Assembly (NCBI GenBank): GCA_016165875.1
Contig: JABBOT010000080.1
Coordinates: 31,119,326-31,183,325, forward strand
Reading direction: 5' to 3'
DNA from: Acanthopleura granulata
Taxonomy: Eukaryota; Mollusca; Polyplacophora; Chitonida; Chitonidae
Length of the DNA: 64,000 bases
Shown here: piece after piece, positions 45,245 through 54,859 of the stretch
How positions within the stretch are numbered: position 1 is the first letter of the stretch
Layout of the letters: every line of letters begins with the position of its first letter
Notes under the pieces: model-generated
The model's database searches: none
Told to the model about the DNA's origin: nothing
Seen by the model: only the letters and a program-made list of their open reading frames with translations
Made by a program: the position numbers and the translations under genes

Positions 45245-45790
45245 ACTTACAGCGCAGTGAACTGTTTATATTTTCATTCTTGGGTTGCCAGGAAAGTGTG
45301 TCCAAGCATCAGCGTTGTGAACTGTTTATATTTCTGTTCTTGGATACCAGATACAGTGGAGTATAGTAAAGATGAGCTTGTGAACTGTTTACATTTCTTT
45401 TCTTGGATACCGCATACAGTACAGGAGTTGGTTATACGTTCATTCTTTGATTACGTGGATGGTCTGTACCAGCAACAGCGTTTTGAACTGTTTACATTTC
45501 TATTCGTAGACACAGGATACAGCCCAGTGAGTTGTGCATCTTTTCCTTCCTGGATTCCCCGGTTTCTGTGTCAGTATTCAATGACCCTGACAGTGGTGTG
45601 TGCTGTTTGTATTTTCATTCCTGCATTGCACAGATACTGTGTCGATATTCAATGACACTGAGAGTGCAGTGAAAGACTCATTTTTCTATTTCTGGATTAC
45701 ATCGATTCTTTGTCGGTAAGAAGTGACATTTTCAATGCTATGAACTGTTTATTTTCCTTCTTGGATTAGGGGCCTACCTCTGTGTCCAGG
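45245..45790 (+). repeat. Degenerate minisatellite, GAACTGTTTA units
   Basis: The phrase (G/T)TGAACTGTTTA(T/C)ATTTC followed by TTCTTGGATACC and then ATACAGT recurs near 45258, 45318, 45380 and 45483, with weaker copies near 45600 and 45740. Spacing is uneven, 60-100 bp. Because units can stay in frame, an open frame of 145 codons arises (45218-45655) with repeated ELFIFxFL words. I take this as a by-product, not a gene. Confidence 0.7.
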
Positions 45791-45799
45791 CCAGTATTT

Positions 45800-46680
45800 G
45801 ATTTAACTGTTTACCTGTGGCGTTGTTTGTTGAATTTTGTTACATGTAACTGCCACCGCTACAACTGGTAAGCATGGTCAAACTATAGTGTACAAGAGAA
45901 GGACAGTGATATCTACTGACACTTCTGACTTGGTCACTGTGTATTGGCCTGAATCTTGTTTGAATCAGGTGAGTCTGCATTGTCTTGCCATCTTGTGGAC
46001 CAGTGTATATGACGGTCTGTAGGTCATTGTCCTCCTCCTCATCCTCATCTCATCATATGTTTTTTTTTTTCTATGCACATATTTTGCAGCTGGCATATGG
46101 CCAACATCACGCTGCGGCACTTCTTAGCCCTGAACAGTAGGGCCCCTCCCGAATTATATAGGCACCTGAAATTACAGAGGAAAAATTTTCACAATGTCAG
46201 GAACGTGTATGTCAAACACCAGCTTCGATCACATTAGTGAAGAACATCTCATTTATACAACAACCAACGACAATAATTCCGCGGCCACATACATCTGTAC
46301 CACATTAATATCTAAGATGTGCAAGACCTATAAGCGGATCCCTTTTAATTACTGTTATTTGTCTGCTTCGTTGGTGTTTAAAATGACATTGTGTGATACC
46401 GGTACCAAAGAATGTTTCAAGGAAACTGTCGAATTAAATTGAGGACAGTGAAAAGCGCTGAGTACACCATGCTCCTTGGCCATGAACCTGGCAAAAAGGC
46501 GTACATGTACCTGCAGGCCCATATTTGCATCTGAACTTGCAGCAGTGGTGAATTCGAGCAACCACATTAGCCAGTGGATTTCAGCAACCTCGTCAGCCAG
46601 AGGGTATAGGCATCGATGAGGTGTAAGCCTACCTTTTAATGAAATGAATCCGCAGTTGGCAGTCACAAGTTTTTTTCTTC
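45800..46680. other. Non-coding stretch before the Harbinger fragment
   Basis: No recognised gene. The plus-strand frame at 46194 (82 codons) and the minus-strand frame at 46714-46355 have no recognised domain. The latter overlaps the Harbinger fragment in another frame. Confidence 0.35.
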
Positions 46681-46682
46681 TA

Positions 46683-46865
46683 TTCTTACCGGAAGCGTGA
46701 TTTAAGAACACCAAAAACCCGCTCCACAGCAGATCGTGTGCTGTTATAACACTTGATGTATGCCTTTTGAGTCTTAGTAAGAAGATTGGCTACTGGAGTT
46801 AACAACCAAGGCCTCAGAGCATAGCGGGGATCACTCCTGAGGCTAAGCTTGTATCATATACTGTG
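46683..46865 (-). pseudogene. Harbinger (HARBI1-like) transposase fragment
   Basis: The minus-strand frame reads DPRYALRPWLLTPVANLLTK and then YNSTRSAVERVFGVLKSRFR. This is the last conserved block of the DDE_Tnp_4 nuclease of Harbinger transposases and the domesticated HARBI1 (GDSGYxLRPWLLTP, RxxVERxFGxLKxRF), which carries the final catalytic Glu in VERVFG. Only about 60 codons are recognisable. GTAAGA directly follows SRFR, so it could once have been an exon end. Upstream catalytic Asp motifs were not found. Confidence 0.75.
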
Positions 46866-46869
46866 GCGG

Positions 46870-47285
46870 CGGTACTTATACACTTAGCTTATTGGATTTG
46901 GTTTGCTTATTCCAGGCTAGCCAAGGATCTCGGCTGTCACAGCCAACAAGCTATGCAGGTTAAAATAGTGGTAGAATGAAAATTGCCAACGCATCTAAAA
47001 ACCGACATCTTGTCAATACCGACCATCCATTTGGTCAGTTTTTATCTCTACTTACAACCCATGTTATTTTTATTAATTACACCGACACACGTCTATTCTG
47101 AATACTGACAGGGATTTCCAATCCCCATTGTATCTAGTACAAGCTAATTCACAAGGCATAATCCAAATCCAATTTCCATTTCAATTCAATTCAATTTATC
47201 CACTCTGGAACCACTAGGGGTGGCGCAGGAGGTCATTAGTTTACAAGGAATAAGATGGCAGAGTAGACAGAAAGAAACGGTCATA
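46870..47285. other. Non-coding stretch
   Basis: Contains TTTCAATTCAATTCAATTTA near 47178 and no recognised gene. It separates the Harbinger fragment from the non-LTR relic. Confidence 0.35.
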
Positions 47286-47287
47286 CA

Positions 47288-48484
47288 TCAACAAAGGTAT
47301 ACAGACATGCCTTTAACACTAAAGTACCCTAAATTTCTTAATTTTTTTCTATCAGGAGTTTGAAACAGATCTTTAATTTTGTGAGCACTTCGTTTTAGCC
47401 AGACATATTTCGGGATAAAACATAATCTTAATAATTTCACTTTTGGACATTCCACTGAGAAATGGAACACCTCGCCAACACTGCCAGTATCACATTTTGT
47501 ACATAAACGATCATTTCTCTTTTCATTTTGCCACCGGCCTGTCTCTATGGGAAGCCTGTGGCTGTTTGTTCGAAATTTAGCAAAAGCTTTACAACCCTTC
47601 GGATTTAACATAGACAAATATAGTTCATACGTGAAGTCTGATTTAAATATTTTGTAAGTTATGCCTTTAGATGATTTGGAGATATCTGCATGCCAAGCCT
47701 GCAGAAACTGATTTTTCAGTCTTTGTTCAAATGTTTTGATGAGGCTGGCAGCGTTGTTCAGATATTGCTGTTCCCATACGTAACCAAAACCTGATTGACA
47801 CAGTACCTTTTCAACAAATGATAACCATTTAAATTGACACACATTACGTATTGAATACATGAGTTGATATATTAAATATGATGTCTTACTGTCTTTTCCT
47901 TCGACACTTCGAATCCAAAAAGCTACCACGCGCTTGTATACCTGAATATACAATGGAAAGACATCAAGTTCTCCACAGATTGCATAGTTTGCAGTTGAGG
48001 ATTTTAAGTTGATAGTGTATTTACAGAACATTAGGAAAAATCGTTCGATTAAAATTAAAGACTCCGAGCCTCAAACTTCACAACCACATGAAAGAATTGG
48101 GTGGATTGTCTTGCCAGATAAGGTAAATCAATATGAATGGATAAAGAAGTTATTTTTCTGTCAAGAGCTAACAGGGCATTTTATGCCAGGGTAATTAGTT
48201 GTTTCCTCGAATTGACATTTGATCCGTTATGCTTTCATATTCTTATCAAGTTTATTCATAATTTCATTTCTTGAAGATAGCAAACCTGTCACACCATTGG
48301 TAATCATAAAGTCTTCCAGATGATTTAGATATAATGAAAACAATAACGGTGACAAATTCTCATAGACACAGCGTGGGACTGACGAACTGTTCATATCCCC
48401 GCCGTTATCGCTATGGGTCAGAGAGGTGTTGTCAGAAAAGGAGATAATTCTCTTAGCGTACGGTTCACTAATTGATGAAGACAT
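47288..48484 (-). mobile_element. Second type of non-LTR retrotransposon, reverse transcriptase C-terminal part
   Basis: On the minus strand, 48484-48227 contains ENLSPLLFSLYLNHLEDFM, the (GVRQG)ENLSPLLFSLYLNDL block before the catalytic motif. The YADD region is missing or scrambled between 48227 and 48060. Coding resumes with a frame leading into FCKYTINLKSSTANYAICGE at 48031, open for 247 codons: the thumb and C-terminal region with KTFEQRLKNQFLQAWHADI, FRTNSHRLPIETGRW and the Cys motif RLCTKCDTGSVGEVFHFSVE. This C-terminus differs from the RNase H element at 42.9 kb and is of the CR1/L2-like kind; the clade is not certain. Broken and inactive. Confidence 0.8.
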
Positions 48485-48489
48485 TCTTT

Positions 48490-48870
48490 TCCAGCTGATT
48501 TTGATTGAAACAGTGTTAGGTGAGATGAAAATGAGTAATTCAGGATATCAATAAATCCAAATTTCATTAAATCAAGCATGGCTGGCTCTGAAACATCGTG
48601 TGGAAATATACGAGACCCTGACTGGTGTGGTTCAACTCAGTGAGACTTACGAGACTTTCCTCAAGTCCTAAACCGACACAGTTGGGAAATTTACTTTCGG
48701 GTATTTCCTAAGATGGAAACAATTTAACTTTGACTTGATAATTATGAGAAAAAAATGCCCGATGTGACATACGCTTCAGAAGTTCCAGTTCCACACGTTT
48801 ACTCCTTAGCCTCGTTTGTTTTTCCCATGTAGGCCTACCGGTAGGCCTATTCCTCTACGCATTTAAAGAA
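48490..48870. other. Non-coding stretch
   Basis: No recognised gene or repeat. It ends shortly before the possible exon at 48871. GTAGGCCTACCGGTAGGCCT is a perfect palindrome at about 48830-48849. Confidence 0.4.
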
Positions 48871-48963
48871 ATGAAAGTTGGCGCAACCGCCCCCATCTTG
48901 CTTGCTTGCACTGAACTTGGTTTACTAGTGCCACGCCTGCAAACTGTGAACAAGGATGTACCG
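48871..48963 (+). other. Possible first coding exon before a GTAAGT donor
   Basis: ATG 48871 opens 31 codons (MKVGATAPILLACTELGLLV and 11 more) ending at CCG|GTAAGT, a perfect donor. It has a hydrophobic run like a signal or membrane segment. No matching downstream exon was identified, so this remains a candidate. Confidence 0.25.
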
Positions 48964-48975
48964 GTAAGTATTGCT

Positions 48976-49239
48976 TATTTATTTATTTATTTGATTGGTG
49001 TTTTACGCCGTACTCAAGAATATTTCACTTATATGACGGCGGCCAGCATTATGGTGGGAAGAAATCGGGCAGAGCCCGGGGGAAACCCACGACCATCCGC
49101 AGGTTGCTGGCAGACTTTCCCACATACGGCCGGAGAGGAAGCCAGCATGAGCTGGACTTGAACTCACAGCAACCGCATTGGTGGGAGGCTTCGGTCATTG
49201 CGCTGCGTTAGCGCGCTAACCGACTGAGCCAAGGAGGCC
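48976..49239 (-). repeat. tRNA-derived SINE, family 1, full length with target duplications
   Basis: Read on the minus strand, the head is GGCCTCCTTGGCTCAGTCGG then TTAGCGCGCTAACGCAG (box A) and GTTGCTGTGAGTTCAAGTCC (box B). The core is CCGTATGTGGGAAAGTCTGC, CAGCAACCTGCGGATGGTCG and CTCTGCCCGATTTCTTCCCA. The tail is GAATATTCTTGAGTACGGCG-like text, then TAAAACACCAATCAAATAAA and TAAATAAATAAG. It is flanked by CCGGTAAGTATTGCT (48961-48975) and CCGGTAAGTGTTGCT (49240-49254), a 15-bp target duplication with one mismatch. That marks a recent insertion by LINE-type retrotransposition and makes this the reference copy for the other four. Confidence 0.92.
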
Positions 49240-49254
49240 CCGGTAAGTGTTGCT

Positions 49255-50335
49255 GTTGTTGTTGCAGACGGTATATTCCACAAACCGACTACTTGCCAAA
49301 ACCAACATTTTCCGCGGAACCGGATATGGTCAGTTTAGACAAGTTTTACTGTATTTAAAAGTAACTTAGCACCGAGAAATTCCACGCTACAAAGGTCCGA
49401 GCAAAATGAAACAAAGCATGCATGAGTCGGGTAAAACTGAGATAAACTATGTTCACCAAGACATTCCCCATTCCCCATTTTTTTTCACATTCTGTGGCCT
49501 TTACGACCAGTAAATTCAAGGTAATTCAGACTGGTGATTTACCTTGACGTGCGTTGTCAGCAACATGTCGACGTTGTTGCTCCCGCGCATGCGCATCCGT
49601 GGTTGACCTTTATGTAAATTAATTGAAAACGTAGATTTATTCAGTATAGATGTGAATTTCAAGATATGGTGTCACGGGAAGGTCAACCGGCGATGAGCAT
49701 GCGCGCCACGTTGTCACAGATTTAAAAAAGCTTGGCAGCATGTGCCCTATTGCCTATTGTGGCTAAGATTTACTTGAGAATGGCGAGGTAAGGCTACGTA
49801 GCCCATTGTGACAAAATGTGCGCAAATATTTAACCTTGCGGAATCAAGGTGGTTTGTGTGCATTCGGGAAGAATCAAACGCGCATGCAGTGGAAATGACC
49901 TGGGATGCCTAAATTGGCTCCACATCGCCCTCGGGCTAAGGTTGACCAGCGGTCCCCGCGTATCAGTAAATAAAAGCCATTCGTACACCGTGATCTCTGG
50001 CTAATTCCATGCAGGTCATTATTTCTGACAGGAAGGGACCCTTAGTGAAAAGTGGGACAGGTACATGTTCATGGTATCTGAATTGAAGGTAAGGCATGCG
50101 ATGGCTTGGTGAGATGACAAATAGAATCCAGTGATTCGACCAAATGTAACGGATTTCGGCGATCTCTAAACTCACGCTCTTGCCTTAAATCCGGTTCTCT
50201 TTGTGCACGCCTGCTTTGTAAAACGGGCGTATTTAATAACGCTGGCGAAAGTGTAGATTTGATCACGGGTGTAGTTTGCAAGTGCTTTGTAAAACTGGCC
50301 CACATCACAAAATATCATGTGTCCATATGTTCATA
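49255..50335. other. Non-coding stretch
   Basis: CpG-richer around 49560-49740, where CGCATGCGCATCCGTGGTTG then ACCTT at 49587 has an inverted partner (AAGGTCAACCGGCGATGAGC then ATGCGCG at 49680). No gene recognised. Confidence 0.4.
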
Positions 50336-50340
50336 TCTCA

Positions 50341-50440
50341 ACGACTCGGTTATAGTGTGCAGTTGTAGCTAGTCAGCGATCGGCACGCCACTCACGCACC
50401 GATCGCTTCTGTCCACAACGACACACTATAACCGAGTCGT
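50341..50440. repeat. 100-bp hairpin with perfect 19-bp arms
   Basis: ACGACTCGGTTATAGTGTG (50341-50359) and CACACTATAACCGAGTCGT (50422-50440) are perfect complements. Inside, AGCGATCGG (50375) pairs with CCGATCGCT (50399), with partial pairing between. The right flank resembles 56703-56732, tying it to the foldback family at 50.6-50.9 and 56.6-57.0 kb. Confidence 0.85.
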
Positions 50441-50639
50441 GGTGAGTGTAATTATCACTTTATGGACGAAGGTGGCCACACACCACAATTAATTTCCCAT
50501 TTCCTCACGTTAACGTTTCGCCTCACAGTACCGTCCCTAAATCTGCAAGCTCTAAACCCTTCGGGCCTGATAGCCCGACTCGGCCAAGATGTGTTGTGGC
50601 GAGTCACTTCTGTTTTCGAAACCAGCGAAGTAACAGAGT

Positions 50640-50890
50640 CAGGGAGAGTGTGCTACGGCTTTTGATTGGGATGTTTTACATGGGGCTTGGTATTTTGAGG
50701 CTGATTGGCGGGAACAGGACGAAGGTAACACCACCACGTTTGTGGTGTTCCAGTTACTATGGGTCTGAACTGTCTTTACATGCCCGCTATGCGTATCGAG
50801 AACACAGCGCGCAAGAACTCTGGACCTACTACAGGATTTTGCAATGTCAGTTTTTGTTGCTCCCTGTTCTAAACGTAATGGATGCATGCT
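50640..50890. mobile_element. Foldback element F, one-sided copy
   Basis: TTTTGAGGCTGATTGGCGGG, GACGAAGGTAACACCACCAC, TATCGAGAACACAGCGCGCA, CAAGAACTCTGGACCTACTA and TTCTAAACGTAATGGA match 56776-56957 in order. The frames over it (plus 50596-50997, minus 50887-50639) are incidental. Confidence 0.75.
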
Positions 50891-50999
50891 TAAACCATTA
50901 TAATTACAACTGTGTACTTCAGATTCTCTTTTGGCGCATACTGGTTATTTGTCAGAAGAGCTCGTATGCCTGGTTCGCGACTTCCATTTTGGTGTAAAT

Positions 51000-51740
51000 A
51001 TAAATACATCTCTATGAACAGAATGAGCTGCACCTTTTCTCACTTAGCATTTCAAAACCAAGTGGGCTGTGTTTAATTTCAACCTTTTAATGTATTCTGT
51101 TCGCTTGTCTTGTATGTATTGCCTACTTATCGATCGTCTTTCTTGAAGGATAATTCTTGACATCACTCTGGTGAGCGGGTTCCCTCATTTTCACAGCTTG
51201 GGCGGCCTTGGTGGAAACAAGCGGTCAACGACGCTTGTCTTGCAGTTTGCGCAGTTTTCCGTGCATTAAACACAGCTCATCTTTCATCTGTTTGTTATAT
51301 GACGTATGGTATGTTTTGTGGTCAGTAGTTGTGCAATCCGGACTTTGGTATGAAGTTGACCTCTGGATAGAATTTACTTCCCAAAGATTATTAATTGAGT
51401 GGAGGTCAGGAAGCCATGGATGACGGAAACATGAGCATCCCAAGCGAACCTTTAATCTTTATTGGCATGAGGCATAGGTCTAAACATTGCGAAAGAAAAC
51501 TTGTGCTGTGGTATGCGCTGGCATATTTTTCTTTAAGATATAGATACCGTTCTTTATTACCAGTGCGTAAATTAGGTTATAATAACATAATGTACAGTGT
51601 TTTGTTCGATGCAGTCCCATGTAGGATCTAATGGGGCTCAAGTTTCCGGGAAATCCCAGTCACGCCAAGGGTGAATTATAGACACAATTTTCATATTATC
51701 TGTCGTGGCCGATCGACTTCGTTTTCCTTTTGTTGCAATT
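51000..51740. other. Non-coding stretch
   Basis: No recognised gene or transposon; short chance frames only. Confidence 0.35.
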
Positions 51741-51743
51741 TTT

Positions 51744-51750
51744 GAACCAA

Positions 51751-51832
<82 letters not shown>

Positions 51833-51840
51833 TTGGTTCC
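51744..51840. repeat. (AC)n-(AT)n-(GT)n palindrome with unique-sequence arms
   Basis: GAACCAAATACACACAC... runs through about 20 AC units, ATATATATAT, then about 15 GT units and back to GTATTTGGTTC. The complementary unique sequence at both ends (GAACCAAATAC / GTATTTGGTTC) shows the whole 97 bp is an inverted repeat, not two chance microsatellites. Another (AT)n run lies at 51987-52004. Confidence 0.9.
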
Positions 51841-52120
51841 AATACCCCAGATCACTGACTATTCTGATCACCTTCAAACGTTGAATGTTCTCCCAACTTT
51901 AATTTGAAATTTGGCAGGAAATGTGCTTTGCCACATAGTTGTTCTTTGTCAATGAGGAAAATTATATTGCAGACTGACTACATATACATATATATATATA
52001 TATATGCGCGTGTGCGGGAGTGCATGTGTGTGATATTTTTTCAATTTCCGCCATATTTGTTGATTGAATTACACGTGTATGTGTACATGATTAACAACAA
52101 ATTAAAAACATGTATACATA

Positions 52121-54856
52121 TCATACAGCAGTGATCACCTCCATGGCGGCCAGTGACCGATTTTTCGAATGCTTCCCCCACCTTTTTTCCATCATTGTTA
52201 AAATCAGAAAATCCAGGTCACAGGTCACTGATATGATAACCGCCAAGTACAGGAACCACATTGGGGAGATATTATCAATGAGAGACCCGAGTATCATAGG
52301 GTATATGATTTGACCAGAAGTTTCGGATATGAGAAAGATGGAATAGATTTTTCCATCGATGCTTAAAATGTTTTCATCAACAAATGAACATCCGGCAGCG
52401 TACAAACCAGACACGAAGAGACCCGAACCGGAAACACACACCCATAGAACTGCATTGTGGGTGTCAACTGCCAGCACCAGGGAAATGGTGGACACCGACA
52501 GCAGAAGAAAATCCACGGCTATTATTCTCCACGGTGTCAAAAGTTTTGCCGTAAAAATCCCAAGGAATCGCCCACAAGCAAACGTTCCCCAAAATACAGA
52601 CGTGGCTCTGGATGCACCGGCTTTGGTCCAACCTAAGTGCCTAACAACAAACGTTGCTAGATAGTTTTGCATGAGAGTTTCCATCGCAACGATCATCATG
52701 AAGTAAACCACTATAAACGCTAAAAATACAACTTTTTTGCCCATACTCAAACCATTTGTATCAACGACGTATTCAATTTCTTCGGTTTCCTGTATATTAT
52801 TTTTGACAGCTGGCGTCGGTTTTGAGCAGACCATCAAAACAAGACTCAGGGTAAAGGTGCCCAAAGTTGTTAGCCCGATAATGAGATATCCCCAGTGAGC
52901 GTTACTTTTCCCACATGATGGATCATGCCAGACCCCTGACATTTCGTCAACTAGCGTCACATTCTCCAAAAGTGTGGAAGAATTTGACATCAGATTTCTG
53001 GCGCAATGTTCCTCCTGAAGAAAGCAGCTCATTATGAAAGGGGCGATAACTCCCCCGGCGGAGTAAGCGCAGTGAAGTGCCTGTAAAATCGGTGATCCCT
53101 CATGCTTTCTCCAAGCCTCAATACAAATCAATGCACAGCCTTTACGAATGGGAAAAAACAGCGATGTTAGAAATACAGCATTCGTTACATAATCGATAGA
53201 GGGTGAAATAAGGAATCCCACGATCTGGAGCAGGGATCACAGGTACATGTCCGACTGATTAGATACGCAAAGCCTCGATGTAAAAAGGCATATGAACGGA
53301 CTGGGTTGTCTATGTCTTGATTTTATAGTGCGGAGACTGCCGCTGATTTCTTGCCGTTTGCATGTTATTTACACCCTAGCGTCTGCTTTCCATAACACAT
53401 TTGCTGTTCTATAAACGTATGTCTAGGACAAAATGAAGAACTCTTGTAAATAAAGCCAAAAAGAAAAAAAGAAAAAAAAAAAAAAGAAAATGATGTGCTC
53501 ACGCTCGATTGCTTATGTTCCCTTTGGTAAACGAGTTTTTTTTGCGTGGCATTCCTGTTCCAGATCGTGAAGTGGATTATACTGAGGATACAAGGAATTG
53601 AATGGGGCAAAATATTACATATACCTCAAAAGTGTTCATCTTTAATTCGCTCTAGCGATTATACGGGGAAATTCATGTACCATTATCCACAAAATTTCTA
53701 AGGTTTCCCGGCACTTTGTATTTTATTTCCAGCTATAAACTGACCTGTAAACGACAGGTATATGACGACGCCCCTAGCAGCTATGACGACACACATCAGC
53801 CAGAGTTCCGGACAAAACCGCAGGAGTATATTGAGTGCTCCACAGAGGAACAAGTTCACCGTCAACAGGAGTTCCTTCCGGAAGTGAGAGTAGAACCAAG
53901 CGGAAGCCAGCCCGCCGACAACGCCCCCTATAGCTTGGGCCGTGAACAGAAACGAGCCAATCTCAATTGTACTGTCGACAAGGCTAATAAGATCCAGAAA
54001 GGAGGGGCCAATAGCGCCAATCATGAGGGCCTCGAAAAAGAAAGCAAACAAGGTACCATGGGTTAACCCTGGTCTGGGGGTTCCTGTATTCAACTTCAGT
54101 TTATTACATCGACATCATGTTTGTACTCAAAACACAACTGAGGTACCTATTTCTGTACTTGATTTGGAAATTATTTATTGACTGTGTATATACAAGCTTA
54201 TATACTGAATTAGGCTTCATGCCTAGAAAATCGGCGGTTTTCCCTGCATCATTGGAAGCTATTGACTGCTTGTCTTTTAAATTTAAACAAGTATTTTTTG
54301 CAACAATCACCTGGAAAAGTTCAGCTTAATGCACTGTTTATATAATATATTATTTATACGTATTCCTTTCTGACTTCGTGGCTTTACAAATGGATATTGC
54401 GATTATCGACTTGGAAAGTGCTTCCATGGTTTACGAGTGGCATACCAGTTTCGGATTTGAGGCTTAGATTGTGACAATGATGACTTTACTGCTGTAATAT
54501 GGTAATTTATTTCTAGTTTCGCTTCTTGCGTGCTATTTTTTGGACTAATGTCACCTCCCAGGATTTGACAAAATGCCGCCTATGGTCATCGTCAAAGGAT
54601 AATCATAATGGCTGTGAGGTCACTAACATTGAGTGTAGCCGGTTCTCTGCCTAGGCATGGTGAGCTCTCAACTTATTAGTGATATTATCAAAGTTTTAAA
54701 TATGTTATCAATGTCGAGTAGCAAAGAAAATTGCAAAAACCCAGTAAACCTACATGCTCATCTACACGCACCTGTCTGCTGGTCACGACTTACCATGCAA
54801 CCATGCGCATAAAACACAACACAGGTCCACAACACTCTGATTTTCAAGGATGCCAT
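52121..54856 (-). CDS. Major facilitator superfamily transporter (MFSD4/NaGLT1-like), gene 2
   Basis: Minus-strand exons 54856-54794 (donor ATG|GTAAGT), 54030-53745 (after TTTGCTTTCTTTTTCGAG, ending in phase 1 before GTCAGT) and 53139-52121 join in frame to 455 codons plus stop. Both intron positions and phases equal those of gene 1: phase 0 in helix 1, and phase 1 within the Gly codon after helix 4. Exon 1 is short (MASLKIRVLWTCVVFYAHGC and M). GPSFLDL and LQALHCAYSAGGVIAPFIM repeat the family blocks. The MFS motif A is degenerate (WFYSHFRKE, lacking the D-R pair of gene 1). The extracellular loop has NSS and NVT sequons and paired cysteines. A plasma membrane carrier is inferred; the substrate is unknown. 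The start is uncertain: the frame stays open upstream to an AG acceptor at about 54949, so a further 5' exon is possible. Confidence 0.82.
53140..53744 (-). other. Intron 2 of transporter gene 2
   Basis: A 605-bp phase-1 intron with donor GTCAGT. The acceptor CGTAAAG is weak, but the frame and the position match gene 1. An A-rich run (T-rich on the coding strand) lies at 53457-53490. Confidence 0.65.
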
Positions 54857-54859
54857 GTC

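Noticed and set aside
46194..46714. Frames on both strands beside the Harbinger fragment
   Set aside because: Neither aligns with Harbinger transposase in frame; only the block at 46683-46865 does.
50596..50997. 133-codon plus-strand frame
   Set aside because: It runs over foldback element F, and the matching copy at 56.7 kb does not keep the frame.
51638..51877. Frame with His-Thr and Val-Cys runs
   Set aside because: Translation of the AC/GT palindrome, not a protein.
53698..54093. ATG at 54093 as the start of transporter gene 2
   Set aside because: The sequence just upstream of 54030 is a pyrimidine-rich acceptor, and the intron phase matches gene 1, so the codons between 54093 and 54031 are probably intronic.
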